Positions 1-13,950 are shown, counted from the first letter of the stretch. The stretch: DNA of 64,000 nucleotides from Gymnopus androsaceus JB14 (GCA_009733575.1 ML769571.1:1-64000); one strand, 5' to 3'. Made by a program: numbers and translations. The notes: generated by a model not told the origin, from the sequence alone.

Positions 1-230
1 AGTCTTACTCAGCCTCAGTAGTATTTTAGTAAGTAGCTTTATGGACGACATCATAGGTCATGCACATAGAACATACTAGAAGGATACTACCATATATGTA
101 ATGAATACAGTACTACAGTATATAAGGACTCCAGTAGTACTGCTAATGATAACGACTTCTACTAGTCTTTTACCTCTCTCTATCTGCTCTACAAGCTTAA
201 CCACTTGGTGAGTGCTAGTCACTGCGCCTC

Positions 231-1260
231 CTAGCTTATATGCTGCGCAACAGAAAATGACCTGATGCATATTTGGCTAATGGATTTGTAGTGCCTGTAT
301 GCTGGGAATATGCTTGTGGATTTCAAATGAAGTGTTTGCCAGGCTGCCTCTGCACATGAGAAATCATGACCCTCAATATACACCTTAATTTCATCCCTCT
401 CCCCAACTTGTAGACTTCCCTTATTTCCACCCTTGTGAATGTATTTGACAGTATACTTTACAGCAGCAATGGAAGTAGCACATTCCACATTAATATGGCA
501 GTTGTACTTGGTTGAAAGAAAAGGTGAGTATGGAACAATTCACTGATTATCAGCCAAATGTGAGCCAACTTGATAGCTTTGATGGTTTGACCATCATTTG
601 GATGCTTGTACTTGGGATATCCATCCTGGTCCATAGTAGTTCTTGACTGAAATTCCTTGGGGAAAGCCTTTGAACAATGCCCATCAACTATGCATGGACA
701 GTTGGGATTAGCTCCCCCATAAGGACCATGATCCATATGTTTTTGATGATATTGAAGAGGACTGATTCAGTATCAGGATCTGGCCAGTATACATGGATAC
801 AGGTATCAACATCCTCAGGTGTATGAAGCTTATAACCCTCCTATGAAATAGGCATTCGCAATTGAATCCCTGAAATTTAACATTGAGAATAACTTACCTG
901 TAGGACCACTAAAAGATGGATATGAGGAAGACTATGTTTCTGGAACTCAACAGTGTAGATATAAGCCAGAGCACATCCAAAAATACCTTGCCTGTAAATA
1001 TCATCTATGATAGCCTTAACCTTGACCTTGAATACTTGGGAAACAAGATTTGGACAATCATAAGTGGTTTGGCCTTCAAATAGATTCTCCTTGATTTCAG
1101 GCCATTCTGAATTTGCAGTGATAGTGATAAAAAGATTGATTTTCTTGTAGTGCTGGACAGCAGCCATTGCATCCTGGAATCATTGATGAGTTAGATTTGT
1201 GCTAGGTATGAAAACTGACCAAACAACAATCACCCCAATCAGATACAATCCAAAAGGTTT
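231..1260 (-). mobile_element. Helitron Rep/helicase protein relic (middle part)
   Basis: Read on the minus strand, three broken frames carry consecutive parts of the Helitron-like N-terminal (Rep) region. Around 1170-880 lie LFITITANSEWPEI, LVSQVFKVKVKAIIDDI and VEFQKHSLPHIHLL, the family's 'fish the HxH' region (PHIH here). Around 730-560 lie HGPYGGANPNCPC and CSKAFPKEFQ. Around 488-300 lie AVKYTVKYIHKG and a C-AEAAWQ segment. Frames change between pieces and stops intervene, so it is not translatable as one protein. A Helitron makes a rolling-circle Rep-helicase; only Rep-side blocks are visible here and the helicase is not within the window. Family assignment is firm, boundaries are not. 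Confidence 0.8.
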
Positions 1261-3073
1261 AATTTAATGCGAGGAAGGAGGTTGTTGAAGGTTCCCTCAA
1301 CTACTAATTGATTCAAAGAGAAAAGCACTTGACAGTTGACACAGATAGTGCGCAATGAACAAGGTTTTATATTTGGAGGGAGGTTTTGAAAAGCCAACTA
1401 ATGTACGATGACGCGCTGAACTAATCGAGGGGAAAGCAAACACCAAAGCATGGGTCAAGTACGCCGACTCAACAAATGACTTTGCATATCCGCGGTGAAA
1501 CACCAAAGCACGGGTCAAGTATGCCGACTCAACAAACAACTTTGCATATCTCGGGAGCCTTTATGTTGCCGCGCAATGATACTCCAACTCTCAGGGATTC
1601 CCGCGAGTTACCTAACAAGCTTATACGACTGCCACGCAAGTCACTCAAGTAGGTGTTTTTAACACACTCAGCGAAGAGCGGGCAAGGGGTAGAATCTGTT
1701 GGTAAAGCTAGGTAACACTCCGAGAAGCTTCCTCCCTAAAACTAGACCAAGCCAACACTTGGGTCCAAGACCTTTCCTAATCAACAACGGGCTCGTTGAG
1801 GTGTGCACGTTAGGCTCCACCTGCGGTCCTAAGACTGATGTGACCTCTCTTCAAGATGAAAACCAGGAATGCTCGACTTAATAGCCGGGAAGTAGAATGA
1901 ATTGCCTCAGTATTATTGAGGTTACAAGAAGGCCGCCCGTTTCAAAGGTTGCAGAGGATGATGCAGACGCGTCTGAGTGTGTATGAATCACTACAGGTCC
2001 TAAGATAGAACTGCGTTTCAGGTATCAAGTCTAACTTGTTATTCTGAGATAGAATAGCTACCCTTATATACTGAGCGAGATATAATAAAATAGGAAAATG
2101 AGAGAAACTGAGCGAGATAAGATGAAACAGAGTAAGTAAAATAGAAAAAGATAAATAATGTCCATATATGTGTATATACTATGCTTTTGCCTCGACGTTT
2201 TCCTGCCTCGTTCATTTGTCTTCCTCGATTGGGTCAACTTTTGGGATTTTGGTCCGAATCGACTCGAGTCATTTGCCTTTTTACAAGGCTCGCCAGTTCC
2301 TTTAGCAGAACAGCCCTCGGAAGTATTTCTATGTTTTTCCTTGCCAATGGGAGACTGGTTATTATCCCTAGTTCCACGCGGTCTCAAGTCTAGATGCCTG
2401 GTAGCATATGGATCTCGGTAAAACACTGAGGCTCGGATAGAAAACTCCTTGGTCCTTCCGTTCTCTAGAAGTAGCTACAGCAAGTGGGTCATGTGGCCGC
2501 GTTGGACTGCCGTGGCTATCTGCCTGGGTGCTTTCCAGCAAGCGTCAACTTTGAGGGCACCCATTAGGATACTTTCTCATCTCGGTCCACCTTGCTTGGT
2601 TTAATAAACCTTAGTGTCGTTTAGACTCCTTGGTGAGCTGATCGCAGAAGTGATGCCTTGTTAAGACTTTGATCCCTTGGGTATATCCTTCGATGACCTA
2701 GCCTAGTATAACTGGTATGTGGGCTTGTTTATCTGCCTCGGTCAGCAACTTGTTATCCAGCAAGCTTGCCTTGCTACACCATACCGCGCATAGGACTTTG
2801 ATTGAGGCGCATTCACAAAGTTAAGTATGGTACCATTTCGCATACTGTTACTTTGCAAACTCTTGGGTAGAATAGGTCCTTGGTAGATTTTAACTATCAG
2901 CTCAAGCTCACTATAGTTCTCTTATTGACCATGTTTTGTTACTAACAGAACCTAGGATTATTGGTTCTGCGCAGTTCTAGCCTTAGCCGAAAAATCGGCA
3001 TATCATCATTGATGCATGTATCAAGCTTCACCAATATAAGAAGAAGGTAGGATAATCTGGCATCCAATGGAGT
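1261..3073. other. Non-Helitron sequence splitting the Helitron relic
   Basis: The two Helitron pieces on either side should be separated by roughly 0.4-0.5 kb in an intact protein, yet 1.8 kb lies here. None of it reads as Helitron protein. It contains a 60 bp tandem duplication at 1438-1557 and otherwise only short frames with no recognisable protein. I could not see terminal repeats or a target duplication that would identify it as a nested element. An insertion is inferred from spacing only. Confidence 0.45.
1438..1557. repeat. 60 bp tandem duplication
   Basis: Two adjacent copies, 1438-1497 and 1498-1557, both begin AAACACCAAAGCA and contain GGTCAAGTA and GCCGACTCAACAAA. They differ at a handful of positions. 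It makes the minus-strand frame repeat the peptide FVESAYLT, which is a by-product of the repeat and not evidence for a gene. Confidence 0.85.
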
Positions 3074-4197
3074 TTAGCTCAACAGATTACAGAGGATGCA
3101 ATAAGAGATGTAGCAAGTGAGAGTAAGGTGGGAGTGTCTTTGTTTTTCTAGCTCATGGAGGCATAGATTAAAATCCCATCCTGCCTCTCCATAAGGAAAG
3201 AGTAGAGTGTAGTGAAGTGGAGCATGCATGTGTATCCCAAACACACTGAAGGGGGTAATGGCCATTAGGAGTATGTAGATGCAGGACTTTATCACATTTG
3301 TCAGTAGGAATTATCTCATCTCCAGGAACAAGGACTGCAATTTCATCTGCAGTGGCCTCATTATAGCAACATCAATCAAAGCCAGGCAGAAGACAAAGAT
3401 GGACTGAATAATTTGGAGTATTTTGGTGCTCCTGGAGAATGCACTCTTGTAGATTGGAACATAGATGTTGTGTTGGATAAGCATATCTTGAAGTTGTTGC
3501 ATTACAAGAGCCTCAAGGTTCTTGTTACAGTTCATGTAATGGACTTAGGCAGCATGAGGATCTAGGATGTATAACTGGGCATACAATGGTGCACTGTTTT
3601 GATGAGGAAGAAGAGTTCCAGACCAGTGTCAAAGTTCACCATGAATACAAAATACAGGATGACCCCGACCAGTATGATTGACACACTAATCAATTTGTAC
3701 ACTGATAGATGTGAAAGCCAGAGCACTATTGTATTGTGCAATATTAAAGTGAAACACCACTGCCTCGCAAGAGTTGTTTGTGTAGTCCAGAAGAACATGG
3801 AGAATCTCAGGTGGTTCAGGTAGAGAATCAAGCTGAACCTTGCCCTTATCACAACACATCCCAAAGAGTAGACAGATCTGACTTTCATCAGTCCATTCCT
3901 GAGCCCAATGCAGCACTCTACAATACAGACACTGAAAATTCATTTGACCTATGTAATGTACAGTAACTTTGGTATATGGTCCTCTAGCAGCACACAGAAG
4001 ACCAACTGTGTTGTGAATGACTTTCCTGAAGTTAAGAGTAAGCAAAAATCAAGCAAAATTGTAAAAGACAAACACAGAGAATATGACTCATGAGGATTGA
4101 AGTCTTGCCTCTGACCCTGAATTTTACCACCTTCATTCCTATCATCTCCATCTGAACAGTTTGCAGAATCTTGATCTTGGATCTGATGTGAAGACAT
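3074..4197 (-). mobile_element. Helitron protein relic (N-terminal part)
   Basis: Minus-strand frames from about 4045 to 3074 carry the N-terminal blocks of a fungal Helitron protein. MNFQCLYCRVLHW is a CxxC block, and FGMCCDKGKVQLDSLPEPP follows it. Next come an NIAQYNSALAFTS block, a QLQDMLIQHNIYVPIYK block near 3480-3400, and LHYTLLFPYGEAGW near 3200. The order matches one protein running into the piece at 1260-231. Several frame changes and stops show that it is dead. The N-terminal limit is uncertain. Confidence 0.8.
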
Positions 4198-7100
4198 GGA
4201 TGATTGATGTATGAGCTTGCAGGGTTGCAGTGGGCATTGGTAATTGCTGATTGTTCATAGGATGCATTGAAAGTTGCTGATAATAAAAGTCAGGATCTCT
4301 CTGAAAAATCATGATTCACAAAGTACTCACCTTAAGTCTCAGACATTCTTGCTTGTGGTGTTGAGGTAATTGGCAAAAGTCAATAAAATCAAAGTGCTTT
4401 TGATGCTAACAAGTCAGGTTTTTGTCAGAAATTATATAGTAAGAATTACACACCTTGCTTGTGAGTTGGTGCTTTTGACAGTCCTGTTCACACCTTTATT
4501 ATTGTGCTAGTTGGCAGGAAGTTGAATCTGCTTGGATAGATCTCTCCTGGACACATGTATAAGCAAAGGAGGCTCAAGAACATGCTATAAGATAACAAAC
4601 CTTGTGCTTTTGCAGTTTTTCCTGATGTTCTCACTCCCATCACCATTGTTGGCCAAGTTGGCAAGCAGTGACCTGACCTATACTCAGATCAGGGTTTGTA
4701 TTTTGAGAAGATTTATGAAGAGAAAGGATTATGGGAATAAGAGTCACTACTGGAAGTTTGGATACAAAGAGAGTACACTTACTTGAGCTCCATTTAAAGC
4801 CCAGAATATGGGTCTCAATGCAGAATGTACCTGCTGTTGTCCTTGTCCATCCTGCGGATCCCTTCCCTTCTGTTCGCAATTGGTTTATTTTGATCTGTAG
4901 TATTTGGTTGGTATTCGGTTAAAATTGGTATTGGTATTCAACAGCATGTTGGACTTAAGGATGAGGTTGTGCTAAGCGGAACTTGTTCCTTGCATCCTGA
5001 TAGTGGTCCATTGTTATTGTTAGAGAAAAGGTATTGAGACTGATACGATTGATGACCCAGAAGTTAAATGTAAGAATTTCAGTCCTTACCCTCACTTCCG
5101 CCGACTCCATCAGGAAAACTGCACATCCGTGATCCGCATGAAGGCACACCAAATACGTCGGATCATACAGATTTGGCTGTCTACTCGTGCCCATGGAAAG
5201 TGACGGGCCGGCGGTTAGACAGAAGCTCGATTGTTGAGCCTGTCTTGAAGGCTGACTGGGGACACACAGAATTTTAAATGGATGGTAATATTTTCTTAGG
5301 ACAGATTGCTTCCCAAAAAAAATTTGGAGTGCATAAGATAGGTCCAGCGATGATGAGAGCATATCAAAAGTGAGAGGTGTCCAGCTACCGGACCGTCACT
5401 TTCCGTGGCCACAAGTATGTATACGACCCTGAGTGCATATCCAGCATGCACAATCATGCACAATCACGGCCCTTTTTCTCATTCATTTATACACTTGAAT
5501 ATGCATGAATATGCACAATTATACTCGACTTTATGCATTAAATATACCAGCGTTCTCTTGGATTGCCGCTCCCATACAGGCAATTATACATTCATTAACA
5601 AAGCAAGAAAATTGATTTGGGCTATGTAGATGGTACAAATACTACATAAAAAGACTACAAAAGAAGACCATGAAAAAACCATTTCCTTGAGCTCCCAATG
5701 CACACAGCTCAAATGTCTCGAAACCGCCGGTAGTAATTGCATTAAAGACAGTAAATGCTCACCATGATGAAGAATGATTGTCAACAGCCATAGCTATCAC
5801 CGTATATTAGAAGCAAGCCTCAACGTCAAAGAACCTCAAATGATTTGGCTAATAAGACTGATATCAGTTTATTGAAAGATGAGCACAAAAGAAACATACT
5901 GTATTCCGAGTACTAAACACATATCCCTGACTCTAAGATGCTAACCCTTCAAAATCAACTAATGACCGTATTGGGCTAAGTGGTGAACCAGTGAGCACAA
6001 TATAAGTGGGGATATGCCGTACATATTGCATGCAGCTAGATATTTAAAATGAGAAGGGGTTGACAAAAGGAGGGTCAACGCACTCGGAAAAGATCCGTAA
6101 CAATAGGTGTGTGCAGAGTGGTCATGCAAATTTGTCATATTCACCTAAAGAAACACAGGAATAATGAGAACAGTGGAATGAAGAAACCTGTCATCGCTCT
6201 CACCAGCTGCTTCAAGCCAATTTACATGCGAGAAAAAGCCTGGTGCGCAGATACCTGCAATCCATGCGGCCAAACACAACAGAAAAGAGGACACTGGAAA
6301 TCTATGCTCACTTGCAGAAGCACCAGCAAATATAAGTCCAAGTTGTGAAGAGAGGAAAAGGAGGATGCGCACTCAAGAAAACTACAAGAAGTGGGAAGAA
6401 AGGAAGAGACGAAGGAAAAAACTGCGGTTGATGCGATTGATTGATATCAATGCGCAGCCTTTGGTAAAATGGCAAAACACTTACCAGATTCTCGACCCAA
6501 GTTCATTGCCACGCCCACTATGCTCAGTGCTCAAGCTTGCTGCTCAGAGTGCCGGGAAACAATGTAAAGTGCAGTCACTAAAACACCTTGATTGAGAATG
6601 ACATTGGAAGGAAGATTGTACTGTGAACGGATCAGGATAGTGCTTAATCACTACTACTAAGTAGTAGTGAAGCTCAAGTTGTATAATCAGCAAAGTTTTC
6701 TCGACATAACCACATATAAACAGGTATGAACCAAGTATGAACTTGGTATATCAATTATACGGCCGACGTAATTAAAGAAAATTTTGCTGGCCTGTGATGG
6801 TGTATGATTGCGCATATTGATTACATCAATCTTCCGATTATACGGGATACAATCCTGCAGTTTTGCTGATGTCCTGTTCATTCCCATACGCATACATGTA
6901 TCCTCTCACTCTGCATTCAATTCCCAGACCTGAAGGATTAACTTATACACGCATATATCAGGGTTTAGTCTTACCTTGGATTTACTTACATCTCCTTTAT
7001 ATAGCCCCTTACTTAAATAGTATAAAAACTCATGTATTTCCATTGTTTACCTCGTTGAATCAACGCCATTACTGGCTGTTTTCATTCTCGCAAACCCGGT

Positions 7101-10100
7101 TCCTAACATTAAAAAATTACAGTAAATCACTTGCAGTGCTTGCATATTGCACTCTTTTTGCCTACACTTTTAATATAAGGTCTTGTACATGGCTTAAAGG
7201 CATCTGTCTATTTACTTTGAATAAATATTGCGAGGAAAAAACTCAGGATTTTTGAACTTGTGCAAATCACACTTTTTTCAGGTTCACATGAGGTTCTTGA
7301 TTTTCAGAGCCACAAATACTTCACAGGCAAGTATAAAAATTTAAGTGTACCTTTGGTACATGTATATAATTAGTACTGCCAGCCCATTAAGGTGACCGAC
7401 TTATGGTTGTTGGTTTGCAAGCAAAAAAACAAAAAAAAAAAAAGTACAGTTTCGGCTGCCAATTGCCATTAAGCGCTCTTTTAACTTCTCCACCAATTTC
7501 AAGGGTCTTGTCAGCTCCCTTTGGTATCCTTCCAAATGTCTCTTAAAAATCACCAAAGTTGATGAAAAGACTCTTTAACATGTTGAATATAGTCTCCCAA
7601 AATCCGGGGGCCATCTATCGAGAACTGCAAAAGTTTTTCTATATAGACTTTTTTTTTAACTTCCGGGTCATCAATGGTAGGTAGGTAAACCGGCATGGTC
7701 CCATTGAGAAACAGCCGGGTTCCGCACAACATACATTGCGCCTATATGTGTGCCGCGGGCATCTAGTGTTCACGTTGTTGTGGTAGTAGGCAAGACCACC
7801 CGGCTCGCTAGAATGGATGGAAAGATGTGAGCGCTCGGAGTTGAGTTGAGTCATACTGACAGCTCGGGAGCTCAGGAAGCATAAGCGCTTTGGTAGCCAA
7901 TCAGATTACAGAGTTGTCTCGAGACAAGTCAGTTCCTTTATTATTATAGATAGATATCGTGCTACTTTCAAAAATGATATTAACTGTATGCACTCCGAAG
8001 TGAAGGCATTATCATAAACAATGCCTTTCCATCCCCACTCATCTAGTACATGCATTTAACTTGTGGCGGAGCAAGATAAATGTGAACAAACGCCTACCCT
8101 AACATATGGCTTACAAGCTCCTCATAGGATAATGCTGATCATGAAATATAATGATATTATGTTATGGGAGAAAAAATTAGAAGTTTGAACCATGTTAGAC
8201 GCCCGTTATGTACAGTAATTGATTTTCACAGTGCTTTTGGGAAACTTTGGCATTACCATTAATTTTTTTCATACATTTTTCACCAATATAAAATATTGCC
8301 AATGTAAATATTTGGAGGCAATGAAACGATTCTAGGTATTGTATTGAGGATAATCCTACAGTTTGAGAGGCAACCATTGCCTTTGAATGAGTACACATCC
8401 CAAATACTTTTTGACATTTGTGGTGATGTCAGTATCAGGGATGTTGGTGCGTCTCTGAACAACCATGGGCTTATCAGAACTCTGGATATTTTGAGGAGTA
8501 CCTTCATTCAGCTTAAATAAATGCATTCCGACTATTCCATCTCCTCCTGAACATTAGTACTTGCTGGAGGGACCATCAATATTGGACCCTTGGATGCCTG
8601 GAAGAAGTAACGGATGCTTCCGCAGACTTTGAAGCACCCGTTTCACCTGACTTTCTCAGAGTCCCATGGTTGCAATTCAACCAACTTCTCTTTCCTCAAC
8701 TCCATTCACTGTGTTTCCTGCAGCGTGTTTTCAGCTTGATACCCACCTCTATACAATGGGGGTACCATAGATTTTCTGTGCCATAGTTATCTGGATATCA
8801 GCCAAGGTTACTAGTAGGTTTCAACAGATGTATCAGGCATGTATCAAGACCGTATATTTATGATACAGTGGCGGCGCTTCGGAATGGAACAGGCTGTATC
8901 TCCATGACCAAACCATGGATTGACTTCAAATAAATTGTAGATTTGAGGGAAACAGTAATCTAATGTGATTTTTATGGTTGTATTATTACCATATATGGTA
9001 ATTCTTGAAATATACACTAATTTGTGATGATTTTTGAGAGGTCCCAATTGAAAATTAGTTTTTGAAAAAAATGGACTTCACCACTGAAATCTACGTGAAA
9101 AAACTACCTAGGGTGCAAATTTTTCCAATGTAGATTGTCTGATTCATTGCCTCAAAATAAAGCCTGCAAAGTGGCTATTTTTGGCACATGCGCTGGGCAT
9201 GCGTCAGCTACATAGCAGTACACATCACCCAGGAAAGGACCAAAGGTGCATAACCCAGACAGAAATAGGGTGTAATACCCATAAGGAGCAGACAAACAGA
9301 CATTAGGGTTGCAGATATATGCATATACAGACTATTTTATTATAATTTCTCCTTTTCTGAACAAGTTGTACCATTTCTCTGGATTCTTGAAGTACTTTAT
9401 TATTTACCCGGCATCTGGCCAAGAGTAATATAAAAGCCTAGCTATATTTCCTTTGCAAAACAAGTTACCTTTGTACCCCATTTGTTGCTAGTGTGAATCC
9501 TCGTTGATATAGCTATGGCTGAGACAGGAAAGATACCACTCCCTTGTGAACCAAAGTAATACTTCATGTGGTACAGAAAGAGTTGTTTATTGCGCCCAGC
9601 ATTAGAGGCTTATAATCCTAGCAACTGTGAAAACTCTGACTTAAACCAAGTCAAATTGTTGTTTTAGTTTCGAGGAGTCTAGTGTGACCACCGAGAAACA
9701 ACCATCTGTTGCAACTGAGCTCAGGTGTACAGGAAGTAAACTGTCTGTTGTCCTGAGTGGTTTTGCCTTACTGTTGGGAATCACTTTGTTGAACCAAGCC
9801 ATATTGTTGGTGGTTCTTTTTGTTGTCATTGTTATATTGTTGCCCCTATCATTGCCCCAAATCAGTATAGATTGATTAGAAAAGGAGATCCTATCCTTCA
9901 ATTGTCTACCAGCATCACTTTGAGAAACACCAGTCACTTTCAAGTTTCAAGAGACAAATAGAGTATTTTCTTTGCGGAACCTTTGACAACACACCCTCGC
10001 TATTTAAATTAATAGTCAAACCCCCTATGTTCTAGTTGCTTAGTGTTGATTACCCTGCACTACTTGAACCAACGGACCCACAGCTTGTTATTGATTGATG

Positions 10101-10440
10101 AGTATTAATGATGACCACTTCCGGAGGCAGGAGCTGGATTGGCGTAAGAAGTGATGGCGGTAGCACAAGAGTTGGAGACGGCGCAATCTAAACAATATTG
10201 TTTTTACAAGAAAGGACTAGTGAGGAATGTATTTGATGTACTACAAGTTGCCACTGTTTTCCAAGCAGTGGTGCCTGTCATCAGATCCTACCAGTCAAAT
10301 CCACGGAAGAGGGAGAGTTAGTCAGTAAGCCAAGAAGGTGTAGAATTCAAGCTCACCTGAGAAGATTTTGTGAGCTTGAATCACTGCGTTTCCTGAGAGA
10401 TATAGCTGTGGTATGAAAAGGCAAGATACCTGGGTGTCCA
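4198..10440. other. AT-rich stretch with no supported gene
   Basis: Six kilobases without a convincing reading frame on either strand. All open frames are under 135 codons, lack family motifs, and show neither codon bias nor plausible splice-joined partners. Occasional TATCA-rich patches (for example near 8740-8860) and one A-run near 7430 are the only textures I noticed. It is probably decayed transposon and intergenic DNA continuing the graveyard to its left. Confidence 0.5.
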
Positions 10441-10640
10441 TTTGGTATCCAGTGTGTATATAGGTAGCAATATGGTATCAGAAGAATTGATACCTCAGTG
10501 CAGTATCAAGCCCATATCTGAGTTGCATATATAGGTAACAAGACTGTAGCAGAACAATGGATATGTTGGTGTAGTATCATTGCAGTATCAAGCCTGTATC
10601 TGGATCGTGTAACCACATGATATTGGTGTATCTGCTAAAT
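10441..10640. repeat. Imperfect tandem repeat of about 80 bp
   Basis: Segments restart with CAGTATCAAGCC (about 10500 and 10580) and share tatataggta, GGTATC and GTATCA words. This suggests two and a half diverged copies of a unit near 80 bp. Copies are poorly conserved between the anchors, so period and limits are approximate. Confidence 0.4.
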
Positions 10641-10781
10641 GGCATCCTTGGACTCAAACCACAAAGTAACAGCGCCGTGTCCTGGGGGGATACCTTCATT
10701 ATACAGAGCTTCTATCTAGACTTTATAAGTCCGTCTGAATTGTAAGTTTTCTTCATTTTTCTTCCTTGGAATTAACTCTAA

Positions 10782-10960
10782 TGAGGCACATTGTCCATAC
10801 TGTAACTTCGCCCACTACTGCACTAATGAGATTCCTCATTGTCGGAATTTGGAAAAGGATCATAGATGTTGTTAGGAAGACCTGGCTTGTTGGGAATGCC
10901 AGATTGCTGCGCATGTTTTGGAGAAGTCGCAGGATGAAGCTGCGGTATGAAGCTTGTTGA
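10782..10960 (+). pseudogene. Cys/His-rich protein relic
   Basis: The frame GAG GCA CAT TGT from 10782 reads a dense Cys/His pattern: HCPYCNFAHYC, then IPHC, then DHRCC. After one in-frame TAG it continues with ACWECQIAAHVLE before a TGA at about 10958. The spacing of CxxC pairs looks like a zinc-binding fragment. I do not recognise the family. A stop in the middle of the pattern suggests a decayed copy, perhaps of a transposon-borne gene. Confidence 0.3.
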
Positions 10961-13724
10961 AAAAAAAGGTTTGCTTTAATAATAGATTTTCATTATTTTG
11001 TTTCGGCATCCAGAGCAAGTGGCAACACTAGTGCAATTTATAGCTTGCGCTCACTTAAATGCTTGTAGTACAGCTGGTTGTAGCCGAGGTGACCCATTTA
11101 CCAGGGTCATTTAGGGCTAGAGTCAGAATAGGGGATAGCATAGCATAGAGAGGGGTGGGGAGGGAGGGCGGAGCAGCATGAAGGCGCGGTCCAATATATA
11201 GTGATAACATATACCAGATACATTGATATGAATACAAGTGTCTCCGAAAACTGCTGGTGTCCTCAAATGTACATGGAAAATTATATCAAAGAGGTAACAG
11301 ATGCAGGATATGCTTGCTATATTTCTGGAGTGTCTTTGACATATCAGCAGACTTATACAAGGGTAGCAGACTCAGGTTACAGTTAATTCACTAATCCCAT
11401 CATAGTTCTGTCTCTCATCGTAACTTATTGTATCCTTCTTTTCTTCCTTTGTATTATCATTCTCCATCCTTGTAGCTTCCCAACCATATCCATATCTCTA
11501 TATCCCTGGAGTATACTCATGCAGGAAAACACCAACTAATGTATGGTGTTATTCTCCTAGCTTGAATCTCTGTCTATTACATGTCATTTCTTCTGTTTCT
11601 CGGCAGACATGTATGCCTTCCGATCCTGGTATACATCACTTTGAGAGCCTACATATGCTCTCTTGGCTTTGTCAATCCTTCTGCTCTTGTTTCATTCTTT
11701 TTGGCATACACCTTTTATCCGTTGTTCAGCGCCAAACAAATTATTAGCACTTCCTCAGTATCAAGCTTCAAAGTATCCTTTGGCTATCATGACAATCTCA
11801 ACATCAGCCCACTTGAATTGGTTCTGTCCTGTTTCGTGAAGTCCATATCCTTTCCATAATTCCCTGAGTTACTTGTCTTCAGAGTGTATCCTTTTGAGCT
11901 TGAGCCTCTGTGGGCGATGTGCCTCTTTTACATGAGTGCTGGTGTTGACATGCCAGTGAGACTCTGCTACCGGACTACGGATTCCTACAAACTACTTAGA
12001 GCTGATATCCAATTCAATACCATGGCTCTGTTGGTCTGAGTGCTTCCACACTTATTAGACTTGTTACAGCTATCAGCTTGGGCTCACTATAGCTCTCTTA
12101 TGCTGTTTCTAGAAGCAAACTTGTCAAGAATTGCGTTCTTGAGGTCTTGCCAAAAATTTGGCATATTATTGAATGCACAAGAGTCACTGATTTTAACCCT
12201 CCTCTGTCATGAATCTTCTTCAGCACCCATCATCCTTCAGCCTTCCATTGGACTTATCTCAATCAAAAATTGGTGTGCTGCTAGAGCAATCATGTCACTA
12301 TGTATATCAAGGTTTACTGCATTCCTTAGGACTCCCGACTTGGCACTGTCATTGTGATCCATCTCCTTTTGTGCCATATTCTACTTTTTCCTGATAACCT
12401 CTAGAAAAACTGCTTAACCGTTGAAGCAGGAACAAGCTCTGTGTCTCCCTATCACTTGCTTGAAGACCGGTTCTTTGATTGGTAGTTCACTAGGGATAGT
12501 ATGTGTTCATTTCCATGCTGTAGTTTGTCGCTTGCTGACTAGCTTCAACTTTCGCAACCAACAATCTTGCTTTTCCAACCATTATCACTGATTCATTACA
12601 AGCTTGGATCCTCAATTCTGTATTGTCATTGATGCTTTTGCTCGAAACATTATTTATTGTTCTTAATCATTTTCTAGGTTGACGTGGCCTCCTCTGCCCC
12701 CCATTCACTGATCCCATTACGACTTTCTCAAAAGCCGGCTGCTACAACTGTCCTCACTCTATGGTCAGCTTCAAAGTGTACCGGGTAAGTTTTTCTTTCA
12801 AGATTTGGCTTCATACACTGCGGGAATTAGACAATGTCAGGGCGGCAGATATGGTGGGGTTATTGAGTGGCTGGGAACAAAAGAGTCTCACTTTTGGTTG
12901 AGCGTAAAATTTAAATAACCTTAATGTAAAAGTTGTGCCAAAATTTTGAGATTTTTTTCAATAACATTCAGCTAAACGTTGTGGTGTTATCCTTAAAAGG
13001 CTGCCGGCTGTAAATAAAAAGTACCTTGTTGCGGGAAAATAAACTGACCTCCACGCTGTTTTAGGGTGGTAAATCAAAATATCCTCCAAATTTCCGCCAA
13101 ATTTCCGACATGCGTTTATTGTGAGGAAATTCGGAGGCCGTTCAAACAACGAGTTTCTGGAAGCGGAGATAGGCCATCATGGCGGTGGACCATGTGCTAT
13201 AGTTGGTACCATCCAAATAAGGAATAACAGTAATGGCTGCGGAAGACATTGTTTGATAAGAGTTCTATAAAAGGAAGTCAGCAACATTCAATCAAGAAGT
13301 GCATGATTCAGTTATGAACATCGAATCTATCCAACCTGTCTTTTACCCATTGACTTAGTGTTAGGTGTTGATTGCATTTTTAATTCCATCCATATTTCCA
13401 TCTGTCAGGCCTTGGCTCATTTCTCATCCGCTATCCACCCGCTGATGTTTCCCACGCTTCCTGACCATCCGCGGATACTTCCCGCACTCATTACCTACAT
13501 TGCGGGCGCTTTCCATGCTTATTTACCATTTATTCTGCCTGCCAGGCACTTTCTACATGTGATTACCACTTATCCTGCCTCCCGGGTGCCTCCTGCACTT
13601 GATAACCATCCATCAGGCCCTCCCAACGACTTACACAGCCACCCTACAGTATATAAGTAGACACCCCGAGTCCATGCACCCTAGTCTGTTATTACCATTG
13701 TTACCGAATCGATCCCGTTTTGCT
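10961..13724. other. Intergenic, no supported gene
   Basis: Nothing recognisable on either strand. Open frames are short and low in complexity, and none carries family motifs or splice-joinable partners. Confidence 0.5.
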
Positions 13725-13746
13725 CTGTCTCTGTCTCTGTCTCTCT
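13725..13746. repeat. CTCTGT microsatellite
   Basis: Three to four CTCTGT units followed by CTCT, embedded in pyrimidine-rich DNA. Confidence 0.8.
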
Positions 13747-13950
13747 ATTTCTATCTGTTCTAACCAGCTGTGCCTTCCGAGCTCCATTCAAAGGCCCACT
13801 GTCATCTGCATTAACTGCGAGGCTCTGTCCGTAGATACCAAATCTACATCCAGAGCTCACTGTCTTCTATCTCTGTTTACAACTTTACAACCAAAGCTCC
13901 CCAGGAGCTTCCTATTTGGGTTTTGCTACCTCTAGAACCTCTGGAACCAT

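Noticed and set aside
2064..2426. 120-codon minus-strand frame with a basic region
   Set aside because: Lies in the segment splitting the Helitron, low complexity, equally long frames on the other strand.
5186..5415. Inverted match around GTGACGG / CCGTCAC near 5200 and 5395
   Set aside because: Short and interrupted, with no further similarity outward or inward; likely chance.
9641..9943. 100-codon minus frame overlapped by a hydrophobic 63-codon plus frame
   Set aside because: Neither has motifs or splice partners; the hydrophobic stretch is explained by T-rich composition.
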